Notes: generated by a model not told the origin, from the letters alone. Positions 35,156 to 48,618 are shown, counted from the stretch's first letter. The stretch is 64,000 bases of DNA from Tupaia tana (GCA_026018925.1 JAKSZU010000027.1:2358531-2422530); one strand, 5' to 3'. Made by a program: numbers and translations.

Positions 35156-35647
35156 AGGAGAACTGGTTCCCCGGACCCACTGTGATGCATGGCACAGCGT
35201 GTGGACGAACGTTAATAATGTAGTGCATCTTTCCAATTAGGCAGATGAGTGGATTTTCAATGTTCTCACCACAAAGAAATGTGAGTGAGACAGCCATCAA
35301 GGTGATGGCTGTGACCAGGAGCCTGTGCCGATCATTACAGTGTTCACCCGTATCGATATGACCTCGGGCCCACTGCACATGCTGGGACTGGGGGAGGTCT
35401 GGGGTGCAGATCCCAGGTCGAACCAAACATGCTAGGTACACGGTGCTCCCTTGATGCTAGCCGGTTGGAAAGCTTGGGGAGGGGGATTGAGCCACGGTGG
35501 CACCCTGTCTCTCTCTCAGTCTCTCCCCCCGCCCACTCCCTTGTATGAAAGGAAATAAACTTTTAAAAAAAAATGGCATACCTACTATGTTCTGTTGTAC
35601 TCACCCTATAAATATCTGCAATTATAATTTGTCAATTAAAAATAAGA

Positions 35648-35888
35648 TGGGGCCGCAGAGGGTGTGGAGGTGAAGGCACCTCATCCCACAAACCCTGTGG
35701 TTTAAGTCCCAGACCCGGCAGCTTGAAAATCATGCTGGGTAGCTGTGTGTGTGGCCAAAAGTCCTAAGAGGAAAATGGAGAAGAGACTGCAGCGTGGCTA
35801 TCCCCCAGGGGGAATTGCTCACTTCCTCTCTTTCTTTCTCTCTCTCCCTCCTTCCCTCCAGTGAGCATATGCACCCTATAACAAAAAA
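35648..35888 (+). mobile_element. tRNA-derived SINE, plus, diverged
   Basis: Begins ggggccgcagagggtgtggaggtgaaggcac, has ctaagaggaaaatggagaagag in the middle and ends gcaccctataacaaaaaaag. The preceding 35370-35565 looks like a still older relative. Confidence 0.75.
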
Positions 35889-36029
35889 AGAATAGTAAAA
35901 AAGATGAAACTTTAAAAAAGCAGCACATATATTACGATAAAAACTTTTTGCAATAAAAATTTTTTGCAATGTTTTTTGATGTAATCATTCTCCTTTGTAA
36001 TCCTCTGTTTTACTTTATGCATTTAGCTT

Positions 36030-36270
36030 TATTTTTTATTTGCTGCAGGTACAGGTGCTCACTGGAGAAAGATGGTGGGCAGAGAGGGAGGGGAGAGAGC
36101 GCCCCGTTGTGAGCGTGTCCCAGCAACGTCCCCCCATTCTCCACCCACAGGGATTCTGCACCTTCGCACACGTGCCCGCTGTGGGCTTCAAGCTGCCGGG
36201 ACCAGGGTTTGAAGCACGTGGCTGACGCCGTGAGACTGAGCTCCTTTAGCCAGCAGGCCATGACAGTCCT
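36030..36270 (-). mobile_element. SINE relative, minus, diverged
   Basis: gctgcaggtacaggtgctcactgg at the left and the complement of ggcctgctggctaaaggagctc at the right, with the conserved middle inverted. Confidence 0.65.
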
Positions 36271-36584
36271 AGAAACATACTTTGAGGTGATCACAGGCCA
36301 GACCAGACACCAGCCAAAGGATCTATGGTGCTAAATTGTTTTTTGTAGGTCAATGATTTTTTTTAATTTTTAATTTTAATTTACATTTAATCACATATAT
36401 CTTTACAGTGTACGGCATTGCTTTTCCAGCACCAACACCATGTCAAGGTAAAGACTTACTATATACATGAGCATCAGCAAATCGCTTTTCATTTTTTGTC
36501 AGTTAAATGTACCTTAAACTTTTTAAGAATTTCCACTTTAGCGCATTGACAGCGCCAAGGCTGACGCCGCGATTTGGCAGCCAG

Positions 36585-36790
36585 ACAGCCCTCATCCACG
36601 TCTGGCCCGTATCCAGGCACATTACTTGCCCTCAGTCCCCTCACCTCTCAGATGAAGTGACGAGAAATAACAGTGCCTACCTGCGAGGTTTGCAAGGGTC
36701 AGTGACAAGTGAGGTAGTGACGTGCGTGCTCAGAACAGGCCGGCACGCGGTCAGAGCCCAGTGAACAGCAGCAGGGTCGTTCTTACAGGA
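36585..36790 (+). mobile_element. MIR fragment
   Basis: acttgccctcagtcccctcacctctcagatgaagtgacgag, acagtgcctacctgcgaggtttgcaagggtcagtgac and cgtgctcagaacaggccggcac follow MIR. Confidence 0.75.
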
Positions 36791-37470
36791 GAGGGGCTGA
36801 GGCCCGGGGAGCCGATGTGTCAGGGGGTGACGGTTACTGCAGGTGATCTGCCGAGTCCCCACAGTCCTCCTGGCAGAGCTAGGACTGCGTGGCTCAGCAG
36901 AGGGAGCAAGGATGTCCCTTTGAGCTCCCCTGTTCTGGCCCCGGGTGCAGTGGGGATGGTCTGCAGGTGCCAGAGGGGCTTCGGCAGGAACTCGTCCCGG
37001 GCCCAGGCGAGGGTGGGTGCAGAGATGGAGACTGGGGACTGGCCACTGTCCCACAGCCGAGCAACGGCGGTTCCATGGGCCTTGGCTCAGCGCAGTGACC
37101 TGCCTGTCACAGGGCGGAACCACAGCCCAAGAGCCCGCAGGAGCTGAGCAGACCAGGTAGGCAAGCACCGCAGGGCAGCACTGAGGCGAGGCAGGGCAGG
37201 GGCTGCGGTCACGGGCGGTCGCTCACCCCAGCCATGGGTCAGGCAGGGTTCGGCCCTGCTCACCGCGGCCACGTGGGGACGCAGTCTGCAACTCCCAAGG
37301 CAATTCTGACCTACTCAGAAGCTGCAAGTCCAGACCTAAGAGGGGAGCCCAAGCCTCAGACCTTGCTCACGCCAAGCGCACATCTGCAGAAGAGCTCGGG
37401 CCCGTGGCCAGTTACCCGGCCTGCCCTCGGGCGACAGCCTCTCAGAAACGCCCACCCGACTGGCGCTTAC

Positions 37471-37561
37471 CGTAGCAGAGCGTGCAGAGGGCCATCCGCG
37501 CCGGGTCCTGCTGGCGCTGCGTCTCCCAGACGAACAGCTGGGGCCCGCCGGCTCCGCCCAC
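37471..37561 (-). CDS. COL6A4: Collagen VI alpha-4-like, end of C1 and Cys spacer exon (91 nt)
   Basis: A minus-strand acceptor (tgtctggctag) is followed by 91 nt encoding VGGAGGPQLFVWETQRQQ, then DPARMALCTLCY, and the donor gtaagc. It supplies the last beta-strand and helix of C1 plus the CxxC spacer before C2 (the family pattern is C-x-L-C-Y). It runs phase 0 to phase 1, and the leftover G joins AC of the next exon to give Asp, so the protein reads CTLCYDPC. The first strand is unusually rich in Gly compared with the hydrophobic strand expected in collagen VI. Confidence 0.82.
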
Positions 37562-37564
37562 CTA

Positions 37565-40500
37565 GCCAGACACACGTGCAGATTCATGACGAGCTGGGCT
37601 ACACCGCAGGCCGCGTCTGCCCTGTTCTCCCCAGTTCAGATGAGAAAAACACTAATACGCTACTCTAAGAGAGAACTGTAAACATATACGTGCATAAATA
37701 GAGAAGCAAACTGGTTTCATACGCTCTTTACGGTCGTTAGTTCTCTACTTCTACCCCCAGGTCGGGCGGCCATTGGCGTGGGACCATGCACTGTGGTTCC
37801 TCGGACCCCCCCCAGCTGTGAACCCAGCCAGTGTCAGGCTGGGTGGGAGTGGGGGGAGAGGGGACGAGACTCGAGTCGCTGCTAACTCCCATGGATCTCT
37901 CTTCATTGCGCGCAGCGCGCAGGGTGAGGTGTGGAAGCTGCCAACGTGGACGGAGGACTCTCCGGAGGCGGAGGCGTGCCTCACATTCCATCTACTGACA
38001 GGAGATGCTGCGAGGGAGGCCCTGGGGGTGCTCCTGGTGTTTGGAGCTGGGGACTGCCACGGACAGAGGCAGAGCGAGGCGGAACCCAGGAAGGCTTTGT
38101 AGAGATGACACATCTATCATTTCCTTCATCCAACTTCCCTAGTTATGATTAACTTACTAATTGACAGCCAGGCTTTAAAGCAAAGTCTCCCGAGCACGGT
38201 AGTAGATTCAGCAGGGCCCGTGGACAGCCGGGCAGATGGGCAGCAGCCCACCCTCTTCCCACCCACAGGCAGGCCACGCTTGTCCTTCTGGCAGCTGGGT
38301 GGCACTGTGTGACAGGGGACAGCCAGTGGAACGTAGGGGGAGGTGACGTGCATCATTTCCAGCGCACACACGACAGCCACTGCCCCCTCTGCCCTCATCT
38401 GCCGGCCAGATGGAGCGAGCCCGGGGAAGGCTCTGAACCCTTGGCTACAATGGGGCTCGGAAGCCGCTCAGGCCCTAGAGCTGCTGCGTGAACGGAAACA
38501 GGCCCTTCCCCTCCGGACACACAGAGCCAGGGCCCACGTCCACCTGAAAGACGCAGGAGTAACCTCTGTCATCGGGTTAAGCCACCGAGACGTGGACACT
38601 CGCGGGTTCACAGCGAGCCTGCCCTGGCGAGGATGGGCTGTCCCTGGCGCTCCCGTTTCATCGTGAAACCGGAAACGCTCCCCGATGGTTTCCCCCGGAG
38701 CTCAGGGGTGGTTTGAAGGAGGTCTCGGCCTAGTCACGCCTGTCTTTTCACCTCCTCTAAGTCAGAGCAGGTGGAACAGGCGCTGAGAGCGTCGCCTCTG
38801 CCTGTAACCATGTGGCCGGCGGTGAGCGGGCTCTGATCCCCGCTAGGTAGCAAGGGCGGAGGCTGCGGAGCCACCACGCCAGCCCCGCGGGGAAGTCAGG
38901 GCTCTCTGGAAACAGTTTCTATGACACGCACTCAGCAGAGGACTCTGCTCTCTGGCACAGGCCCAGGGGACCTGTCGGTGTAAAGAAGCTGGTGTGCAGA
39001 GGCTCAGAGGCGGACACCGGGTAGCTCGGGATTCCGCTCAATGTCCCCCGGGCAGGACTGGGAGACGCCCGCTCAGTCCGCAGACGCGAAGACCATCAGA
39101 GCCCGGAGCTGCACGGCCGCGAGGAGGCGCTGGCGTGGGGCGCGAGCGCACAGCACCCACGCGCGGCCACATCTGCTCCGCACGCTCCTCAGATCCGAGC
39201 GCCCACCGAAGCACACGGACCAAGGACAGCGGCATGGGGACACGGCACGAGCTTCAGGGGAAATCACGCGAGGCAGTTTGCAAGGCTGACACCAGGCTCT
39301 GTCGCACTGTGCCGGGGGACAGGGGCAGGCGGAGGTGACCCCAGGGACATGCATTTCCCCAGGACTTGTGGAGAAGGGCTCAGCTGGATGTATGACTGTA
39401 AGCCGCAGGAGACGCGGGTGAGGGGTATTACAGGAGGCAGGATCTCAATGAACTGTTAAATTAGTCGGGAGGATTCTGCGTGAATTTAAACGTCCTGCCC
39501 AGTCTGTGCAAACTTGGACCGCTGTCTCAGAGACGGCGCGTGGGGAAAGCTCTTGCAACACTCATGCGTGGGGTGTCGGGGCTGAGACCTCAGCCCTTAG
39601 TCTGCCACGACTGGCCGTGTGACCTCAGAGAGTCGTCTGGCTCCAGTTTCCTCCCCACAAAGACCTGGGGGAAGAGTCAATGGCACTGAGCTCTCTGCCT
39701 GCCCCCACGTGGCCTGGTCCCAGGTTACTGTCCTCCGTATCCACCTGACTCGGGTCCGGGGCCACAGGGCACCTTTCTACTCAGAGCATGTCATCCTTCG
39801 AGCTGCTGTTCTTGTTAGAAAACGACCACGTTCAGCTGAAATGGAATAACTATACAACTTGTATCTTTTTAAAAACGTCTCTAGGGATAATAGTTTTATG
39901 ATCGTGCCTAAAATCAGTACTGTTCTTGCAAAAAAAAAAAAATTGTGAAAACAAGTGCATAGAGCACAGGGTCGCCACAGGGAAGCTGTGGCTCCGTGTA
40001 GACCTGTCTTATCCAGCTGGAACTGGTAAGCACGCCATCGCTCTGGTTTTGGACTCGCCGGCGTGCTCTTTGTCACTGATAAAGCCGACAGGACACTCCC
40101 TGAGAAACTGAAGCAGAGAGCGTGGGGGCGATCTCGGCAGGAGGAGAGGAGAAAGCCAGCTCTGGTTCCTACTGCAAACTCCCATCAGCACCGGAGAGGG
40201 AGATCTCAGAGACAGAGTACCTTGAACGCGAACCGCGAGATCGCTTTCCAGCTCGAAGCTTCCGTACGCCCTAAGTCAGCCCTGCTGGCAGCTCCCCCAC
40301 CACCTCCACCCCTCACTGTCCAGCTGTAGCTTGCCGGGACTCACCGTGCACTAAAGACAGGAGTATGCTGAGGGGGACACGGCACAGGGGCTGCGTTAAC
40401 ACTCGGCTTTGCTTAGTAGCCAGGCATTTTCTTAGGGATCAAGGACGACCCTCAAACCTCAGCCCCCACTATTAAAGAACTCCCCTCGAGCCCTGACCTG

Positions 40501-41390
40501 GAGAGACACACAGAGTTCAACTCAACCTCGTCCCAGCGAAGTCCAGCTGGTGCCCTGCGCTGCCAGAGGCCATGGGACAACGCTCCTTCCCAGGACAGGG
40601 CTGGGGCAGGCTCCTGGCTTGGGACAGGAGAGTAGAAGGACAAGCCGGCAGGAAGTGAGTGACAGGGAAGATTTGTGTTGGACACAGGAAGAGCTAACTG
40701 CACCCTAAGGAGTGATTCAGGAACATCTGGCATTGGGCTGAGGTCATGGCTTGGGAACCAAGGAAAACAAGCTAGAGAAAGCAGTGGGAAGGCGGCGGGG
40801 AGTTTCTCTAACCTCCGGCTCCAGGAACCTGAGCCCGGGGACACGGTTCTAAACCGAGACTTCTGGGAAGCAGCGGTTCCTCCTGGACTCCCAGCCGACA
40901 TTAGGGGCCAGAATTGGGTTGAGGGTGTCACTGGCTGAGTGGGATTCAGGAACCAGCCAGATTGGAATGCAAATTCCAGGCCTAGGTAGCTTACAACAAG
41001 TCATTAAAGCTCCGACCTCCACTTATCTCATGTGGGAAATGGTCACCACCACGAACCCACAGGACGGTGTAAGAATTAGACCGACGCTCCTCCGACTTCA
41101 ATGTTCACGCGAGGCATTTGGGCACCTTGTTTAAACGCGGCTCTGATGGGTCAGGTCGGGGCAGAGCCTACACTTGCTGCAGGCCCGGCCCCGGACCACT
41201 CTTGAGTAAGGAGAGCCTGCAGGTGTGGCTGGGAGTCCCCACGCACGCCGAACAGACGCCGCCTGATTAGTGAACAGCCGGCCGGGAGAGGGCGCGTTTA
41301 AGGGCCTCAGGGGACGGGCCACCGCAGCCTCGCTGGGTACCACGGTGTGGGCTGTCCCCGCAGGCTCTCCCTGATGGCCCTCACGAGCCT
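37565..41390. other. First part of the 17.4-kb C1 intron, no gene recognised
   Basis: Unique-looking GC-rich intronic DNA. Possible old traces: an MLT1-like end (gggttaagccaccgagacgtgg) at 38570 and MIR-like text (tggccgtgtgacctcagagagtc) at 39610. Confidence 0.4.
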
Positions 41391-41394
41391 CTGA

Positions 41395-41515
41395 GTTTAT
41401 CCCACTTCACGGTGAAGAGATCGGGGCCCGGTGCCAAGTCACACGGCCAGGTTACATAAGGGGCAGAACTGAGCTTTGCCGCCTCCGCGTCCGATACCTT
41501 CTCTCCACCCCGAGT
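41395..41515 (-). mobile_element. MIR fragment
   Basis: Text cacttcacggtgaagagatcggggcccggtgccaagtcacacggccagg and ggggcagaactgagc matches the MIR core. Confidence 0.65.
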
Positions 41516-41828
41516 CCTGGCCTCCGGGGGTCAGCAGTCTGATGAGCAAGGGGCAGCCACAGGCCTGAGCCGCAGGTCACCCGGGTGAGCAGGAGGGCCT
41601 GCCCGGTAACCCAGCACGCCTTACTTCAAATCACACGTCCTCCTACAGCTTCTCCAAACTCTAAATGATGCTGAGATGAGATGCTCCCCACTTTTCTCTC
41701 AGTGTGTTCATCTTCTAAATCTGACTTGCTCTCCCCTCATAGCCAGCGTTCACCTGTGGGACTGTCGTAAGTACTAGGATCGGATCAGGGTCAGTTCATA
41801 GACCTCGCTCACGGTGCTGCTGTAGAAA

Positions 41829-42435
41829 CTAAACCGCACCGCACAGGGAAGGACCGAGACGGTCTGAGGCCTCTTCCCCTAAACCGCACCGCACAGGGAA
41901 GGACCGAGACGGTCTGAGGTCCCCTGAACCGCACCGCACAGGGAAGGACCGAGACGGTCTGAGGTCCCCTGAACCGCACCGCACAGGGAAGGACCGAGAC
42001 GGTCTGAGGTCCCCTGAACCGCACCCACAGGGAAGGACCGAGACGGTCTCAGGTCCCCTAAACCACACCGCACAGGGAAGGACCGAGACGGTCTGAGGTC
42101 CCCTGAACCACACCGCACAGGGAAGGACCGAGACGGTCTGAGGTCCCCTGAACCGCACCGCACAGGGAAGGACCGAGACGGTCTGAGGTCCCCTGAACCA
42201 CACCGCACAGGGAAGGACCGAGACGGTCTGAGGCCTCTTCCCCTGAACCGCACCGCACAGGGAAGGACCGAGACGGTCTGACGCCTCTTCCCCTAAACCG
42301 CACAGGGAAGGACCGAGACGGTCTGAGGTCCCCTGAACCGCACCGCACAGGGAAGGACCGAGATGGTCTGAGGTCTCTTCCCCTGAACCGCACCACACAG
42401 GGAAGGACCGAGACAGTCTGAGGCCTCTTCCCCTA
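41829..42435 (+). repeat. 45-bp minisatellite, about 13 copies
   Basis: The unit is aaccgcaccgcacagggaag plus gaccgagacggtctgaggtcccctg. Some units end in the longer ggcctcttcccct and one lacks gcaccgcac. It lies in the C1 intron. Confidence 0.96.
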
Positions 42436-42499
42436 TTTCTGACTTTTGAGTTCAAAGCCGCATTGCCGGTCAGCATTGCACACCTCCCGATCGTTAGTT

Positions 42500-42612
42500 C
42501 CTGTGTGTCGGTCTCAGCATCTGTAAAGGGGCTCCAGTAACCGTCACCTCGCTGGGTTACTACAGGATCAGGGGGTCAGCAAGCTCTCACGGTAAAGCCT
42601 GGTCAAGTGGCC
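42500..42612 (+). mobile_element. MIR fragment
   Basis: ggtctcagcatctgtaaaggggctccagtaaccgtcacctcgctgggttactacaggatcag is MIR-like. Confidence 0.6.
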
Positions 42613-43544
42613 TGAGCTGTTGCCGCAGCCGCTGCTTCAAGGCAGGGACGTGCTGGACACTTTATAGAGAAAAAGGAAGTCTGGCACTCAAATTGCATTT
42701 TTCCTGTTATCTTCTGCTTTTTAACTTTAAAAAAGAAAAATATCTGTAATGAGGTTGTGTTTTGAAATACAAGACAATTAGACGGTTCCCAGCCACGGGG
42801 TCAGGCCCAGGTAGCCTGTCACTCAGGGCTGAGGCGAGGAGACAAAAGGCTTTAAAATTCTCTGCAGTGTGCGCTCGGGCCCCGCGTGTCTAAATGGGCT
42901 GGGAGTCAGGACACTGTGTTCTCATTTCAAACTGAGCCACCGTCATTTCCCCACAAGCAGCGTGTGGGTCTTGTTCTGAAAATTAAAATAACGTAGAAGT
43001 GAAAGACAAAGCCCCACACAGCCAAAGAGACCTTCAGGCAGAGAAATCAGAAGACAAATTACAGGGGCTCCCCATGCCCCGAACAGCGTCTCCCCAAAGG
43101 TAAGGCACAGAGGGGGCTGAAGGCCCACCAGTCGCCCTGCTGGGGAGCCAGGAGGTTTGATGAAAGGCCCGAGCCTGGGGTGGTGGTCTTCCAGTCTCTC
43201 CTCACCAATGTCACCAGAGCCGAGGTCACCTAGGACATCTGCGCTGGCAAGCACCACTTAATGCCCTTCCGAAACTGTCACTGTTAAAAGTCCTGCGCTG
43301 TCTCCACGCATCCCGGGCGAGGGTGTGTCCACGGACGGAGGGCAGAGCAGACAGAGGGACCGAGCTGACGTCCGAGTAAACTCCAGCTGCCAAGTGCCCG
43401 TAGGCCATTGCATCCTCTTACTCGGAACCTAGGCGACTCAGAGGACAAGGCAGGACAAAGGGGCGTCCGCGAATCAGAGCCATTCTCCCGGGAGCCCTGC
43501 CAGAGCTGCGTGGCCGAGGACACGGAGGCTCCACGTGTTCAGGA

Positions 43545-43692
43545 AATGCCTGTCTCGCCCCAGGAGGAGAGCGGAGGAGAGGGACCGAGTGCCTCCTCCC
43601 TGAGGTGATTCCTCACTCTCCCTCTTCTGGCCTTTTCTGTCTCTCAAATGAGCACACGTGCCCCATAGCAAAACAAACAAACAAACAAAAAA
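43545..43692 (+). mobile_element. SINE 3' part, plus
   Basis: caggaggagagcggaggagaggg, then a CT-rich stretch and gcacacgtgccccatagcaaaacaaacaaac. The head is missing or unrecognisable. Confidence 0.65.
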
Positions 43693-44332
43693 CTCGATAG
43701 TTACTCGGACGGAGACCTAGACTCGGAAAGATCGAGACTTGTCCAAGGCACCATCTCGTTGCTGATGAAAAGCGAAGGCTACGTCCCCTTTCAATCGCTA
43801 TCCGTGTACAGCTGCCTTTACTAGACGTGTAAGAAGTTACTGAGGACGACCCCCTGCCCTGTCCGGACCTCCTGCTGCCAGCACTCCCCGTGCCCGTGAC
43901 CAGGACGCTCGTCCTCCGTGTTTTAACCTCGGTTCTCAGGCCGGGATAGCTCGTCCATCCTTCAAAGCAGTCTGCAGAGTGCCACGGCCTGTCTACTGAC
44001 CGAGAGGCATACTCACAGCTGCGCCACCAACGCCTCGCACCTCCACCCCTGCTGCACTCGGCCTTCGGAGAGAAGGGAGTGGAACGGCAGAGCCGGCCTC
44101 AGTGGCCGTGAAGCCCAACCACACGGCATTTCCATTTGGGCAGGTCAAAACGGCCGAGCGTGGGCAACGTCGCGCGGTTCGACCTAACGTTCATAAGCGG
44201 TCGGTATTTCCTTAAGAAGAAAAGGGCTCTCCGTTTTTATAAATCATCCCGGATATGCCATGGGCCTGGATTTCAGATGGAAAATTAAAGGCTGGAGGAC
44301 AGAAATATAAATGATGGGGTGTGTGTAAGTAC

Positions 44333-45039
44333 GTATGTATGTATGTATGTATGTATAGATAGATAGATGATAGATAGATAGATAGATAGATAGATGATAG
44401 ATAGATAGATGATAGATAGAGAGATGATAGAGAGATGATAGATAGATAGATAGATGATAGATAGATAGATAGATAGATGATAGATAGATAGATGATAGAT
44501 AGAGAGATGATAGAGAGATGATAGATAGATCGATAGATGATAGATAGATGATAGATAGATAGATGATGATTGATAGATAGATAGATGATAGATGATAGAT
44601 AGATAGATGATAGATGATAGACAGATAGATAGATAGATGATGATTGATAGATAGATGATATATAGATGATAGATAGATAGATAGATAGATGATGATTGAT
44701 AGATAGATGATAGATGATAGATAGATGATAGATAGATGATAGATGATAGATAGATAGATAGATAGATGATAGATAGATGATAGATAGATAGATAGATAGA
44801 TAGATGATAGATGATGATAGATAGATAGATGATAGATAGATAGATGATAGATAGATAGATAGATGATAGATAGATGATAGATGATAGATAGATAGATGAT
44901 AGATAGATAGATGATAGATAGATAGATAGATGATAGATAGATGATAGATGATAGATAGATAGATAGATAGATGATAGATAGATGATAGATAGATAGATAG
45001 ATAGATAGATGATAGATGATGATAGATAGATAGATGATT

Positions 45040-45070
<31 letters not shown>

Positions 45071-45299
45071 GATAGATAGATGATAGATAGATAGATAGAT
45101 AGATGATAGATAGATGATAGATGATAGATAGATAGATAGATAGATGATAGATAGATAGATAGATAGATAGATGATAGATAGATAGATAGATAGATAGATG
45201 ATAGATAGATAGATAGATAGATGATAGATGATAGATGATGATAGATAGATACTAGATAGATAGATGATAGATAGATAGATGATAGATAGATAGATAGAT

Positions 45300-45369
<70 letters not shown>

Positions 45370-45668
45370 GATAGATAGATGATAGATAGATAGATGATAG
45401 ATAGATGATAGATGATAGATAGATAGATAGATAGATGATAGATAGATAGATGATAGATAGATAGATAGATAGATGATAGATGATAGATGATGATAGATAG
45501 ATACTAGATAGATAATGATAGATGATAGATAGATAGATAGATAGATAGATGATAGATAGATAGATAGATGATAGATAGATAGATAGATAGATGATAGATA
45601 GATGATAGATGATAGATGATAGATAGATAGATAGATGATAGATGATAGATGATAGAAGATAGATAGAT

Positions 45669-45707
<39 letters not shown>

Positions 45708-45733
45708 GATAGATAGATAGATGATAGATAGAT

Positions 45734-45780
<47 letters not shown>

Positions 45781-45846
45781 GATAGATGATAGATGATAGA
45801 TAGATAGATAGATAGATAGATGATAGATGATAGAAGATAGATAGAT

Positions 45847-45877
<31 letters not shown>

Positions 45878-46019
45878 GATAGATAGATAGATGATAGATA
45901 GATAGATGATAGATAGATAGATAGATAGATAGATGATAGATGATAGATAGATAGATGATAGATGATAGATAGATAGATAGATAGATAGATGATAGATGAT
46001 AGATAGATAGATGATAGAT

Positions 46020-46052
<33 letters not shown>

Positions 46053-46073
46053 ATAGATAGATGATAGATAGAT

Positions 46074-46112
<39 letters not shown>

Positions 46113-46185
46113 GATAGATAGATAGATAGATGATAGATAGATAGATGATAGATGATGATAGATGATAGATAGATGATAGATGATT

Positions 46186-46228
<43 letters not shown>

Positions 46229-46233
46229 GATAG
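44333..46233 (+). repeat. GATA-type array, 1.9 kb
   Basis: It starts with (GTAT)n, then GATA units interspersed with three-base GAT steps (gatagatagatgatagat), with rare gattgat, gatagac and tactagat variants. Long open readings of YLSI/SIYHL type on the minus strand are artefacts of the stop-free frame. Confidence 0.98.
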
Positions 46234-46611
46234 AATTCTGCACAGAAATAGCAAAACCAAGTCACTCATGGACACACGTGGCGGAACACAGAGGACAGGC
46301 ACTACGACTGCTACTGGGGACCAAGCACGCGAGCACACATCACACTGCCAGTTTACAGGAAGGGCCAAGACAGCCGGGCGCCGCCTGGTGGTGATGGGAG
46401 CCGGGAGCAGTTACCAGGGAGACAGGGCCCAGGAGGACGTGAGGGACGCTGAGGGCAGGTTAAAGGTTCCGTCTAAAACCTTGGGCGCGGGGCTTAACCG
46501 TATAGACACCCTCATTCCTGCATTGAAATCGCTGTCCTCCGCCCACTTGGTTACCGAGGCGTGTACGGTTAGGGCCTACCCTGGGGAAGGAGGATGGCCC
46601 CAGTGAGACAG

Positions 46612-47058
46612 TTCCACACAGTGGGTCAGCACGGACCCTGAGGTTCCACACAGTGGGTCGGCACGGACCCTGAGGTCCCACACGGTGGGTCGGCACGGCC
46701 CCTGAGGTCCCACACGGTGGGTCGGCACGGCCCCTGAGGTCCCACACGGTGGGTCGGCACGGCCCCTGAGGTCCCACACGGTGGGTCGGCACGGCCCCTG
46801 AGGTCCCACACGGTGGGTCGGCACGGACCCTGAGGTCCCACACGGTGGGTCGGCAGGGACCCTGAGGTCCCACACGGTGGGTCGGCACGGGCCCTGAGGT
46901 TCCACACAGTGGGTCAGCACGGACCCTGAGGTCCCACACGGTGGGTCGGCACGGACCCTGAGGTCCCACACGGTGGGTCGGCACGGACCCTGAGGTCCCA
47001 CACGGTGGGTCGGCATGGACCCTGAGGTCCCACACGGTGGGTCGGCATGGACCCTGAA
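46612..47058 (+). repeat. 32-bp minisatellite, about 14 copies
   Basis: The unit is ggtcccacacggtgggtcgg plus cacggaccctga, with variants cagtgggtcag, acggcccctga and catggaccctga. Confidence 0.96.
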
Positions 47059-47191
47059 GGTGGCATCAGCCTGGCACAAACTAGCTGCTCGACCTTGGAG
47101 GAAATCCTGATCGTCTCTGAGTCGTGCTTTCTACCCCTGACGTGGAGGTAAGCACGTTTGGAAAAGCACAGAGTTTCAAGGCTCTCTGAAC

Positions 47192-47390
47192 AGGGTCAGT
47201 GCGGGCCGGCCCGGCGGCACAGAGTTAAGGCCGCGCGCTGGGAGCCGGTCCCCACCGCCGACACGGCTCAGCGCATGTGCCCCAGCCCCGGCCGACAGGG
47301 GGAGAACTGCAGGGGAAGGGCCGGCCTGGCCGCTAAGGCGCTGGACTCCCACGTGGCCACCCACGGAGTCCTGGATCCGGCAGCTTGCTC
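47192..47390 (+). mobile_element. SINE heads leading into the CCCTCT array
   Basis: ggccggcctggccgctaaggcgctggactcccacgtggccacccacggagtcctggatccggcagcttg (47319-47387) is a clear SINE head and body. It runs without a break into the CT array. A second, diverged head-like stretch is at 47200-47290. Confidence 0.75.
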
Positions 47391-48618
47391 TCTCCCTCTC
47401 TCTCTCCCTCCCTCTCTCCCTCTCCCTCTCCCTCCCTCTCTCCCTCTCCCTCTCCCTCTCCCTCTCCCTCTCCCTCTCCCTCTCCCTCCCTCTCTCCCTC
47501 TCCCTCTCCCTCCCTCTCTCCCTCTCCCTCTCCCTCTCCCTCTCCCTCTCCCTCTCCCTCCCTCTCTCCCTCTCCCTCTCCCTCTCCCTCTCCCTCTCCC
47601 TCTCCCTCTCCCTCTCTCTCCCTCTCTCCCTCTCCCTCTCCCTCCCTCTCTCCCTCTCCCTCTCCCTCTCCCTCTCCCTCTCCCTCTCCCTCCCTCTCTC
47701 CCTCTCCCTCTCCCTCCCTCTCTCCCTCTCCCTCTCCCTCTCCTCTCTCCCTCTCCCTCTCCCTCTCCCTCTCCCTCTCCCTCCCTCTCTCTCCTCTCCC
47801 TCTCCCTCTCCCTCTCCCTCTCCCTCTCCCTCTCCCTCCCTCTCTCCCTCTCCCTCTCTCCCTCTCTCCCTCTCCCTCTCCCTCTCCCTCTCCCTCTCTC
47901 CCTCTCCCCTCTCCCTCTCTCTCCCTCTCTCCCTCTCTCCTCTCTCCTCCCTCTCTCCCTCTCCCTCCCCTCTCCCTCTCCCTCTCCTCCTCTCCCTCTC
48001 CCTCTCTCTCCCTCTCTCCCTCTCCCTCTCCCTCCCCTCTCCCTCTCCCTCCCTCTCCCTCTCCCTCTCCCTCTCCCTCCCTCTCTCCCTCTCCCTCTCC
48101 CTCTCCCTCTCCCTCTCCCTCTCCCTCTCCCTCTCCCTCTCCCTCCCTCTCTCCCTCTCCCTCTCTCTCCCTCTCTCCCTCTCCCTCTCCCTCTCCCTCT
48201 CTCTCCCTCTCCCCCCTCTCTCCCTCTCTCCTCTCCCTCTCTCCTCTCCCTCTCCCTCTCCCTCTCCCTCCCTCTCTCCCTCTCCCTCTCCCTCCCTCTC
48301 TCCCTCTCTCCTCTCTCTCTCCCTCTCTCTCCCTCTCTCCCTCTCCCTCTCCCTCCCTCTCTCCCTCTCCCTCTCTCTCCCTCTCCCTCTCCCTCTCCCT
48401 CCCTCTCTCCCTCTCCCTCTCCCTCTCCCTCTCCCTCTCTCTCCCTCCCTCTCCCTCCCTCTCTCCCTCTCCCTCTCTCCCTCTCTCCCTCTCCCTCTCC
48501 CTCTCCCTCTCCCTCTCTCTCTCCCTCTCCCTCTCCCTCCCTCTCTCCCTCTCTCCTCTCCCTCTCCCTCTCCCTCTCCCTCTCCCTCTCCCTCTCCCTC
48601 TCCCTCTCCCTCTCTCTG
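47388..48618 (+). repeat. (CCCTCT)n array, 1.23 kb
   Basis: Almost pure pyrimidine on the plus strand in hexamer units with ccctccctctct and ctctctccct interruptions. It ends in ctctctggtcaaattgaagaataac, the tail of a short SINE, so it sits inside a SINE. Confidence 0.97.

Noticed and set aside
44212-46368. 652-718-codon open frames rich in Tyr, Leu, Ser, Ile
   Set aside because: They are the complement of the GATA array and are stop-free by composition.
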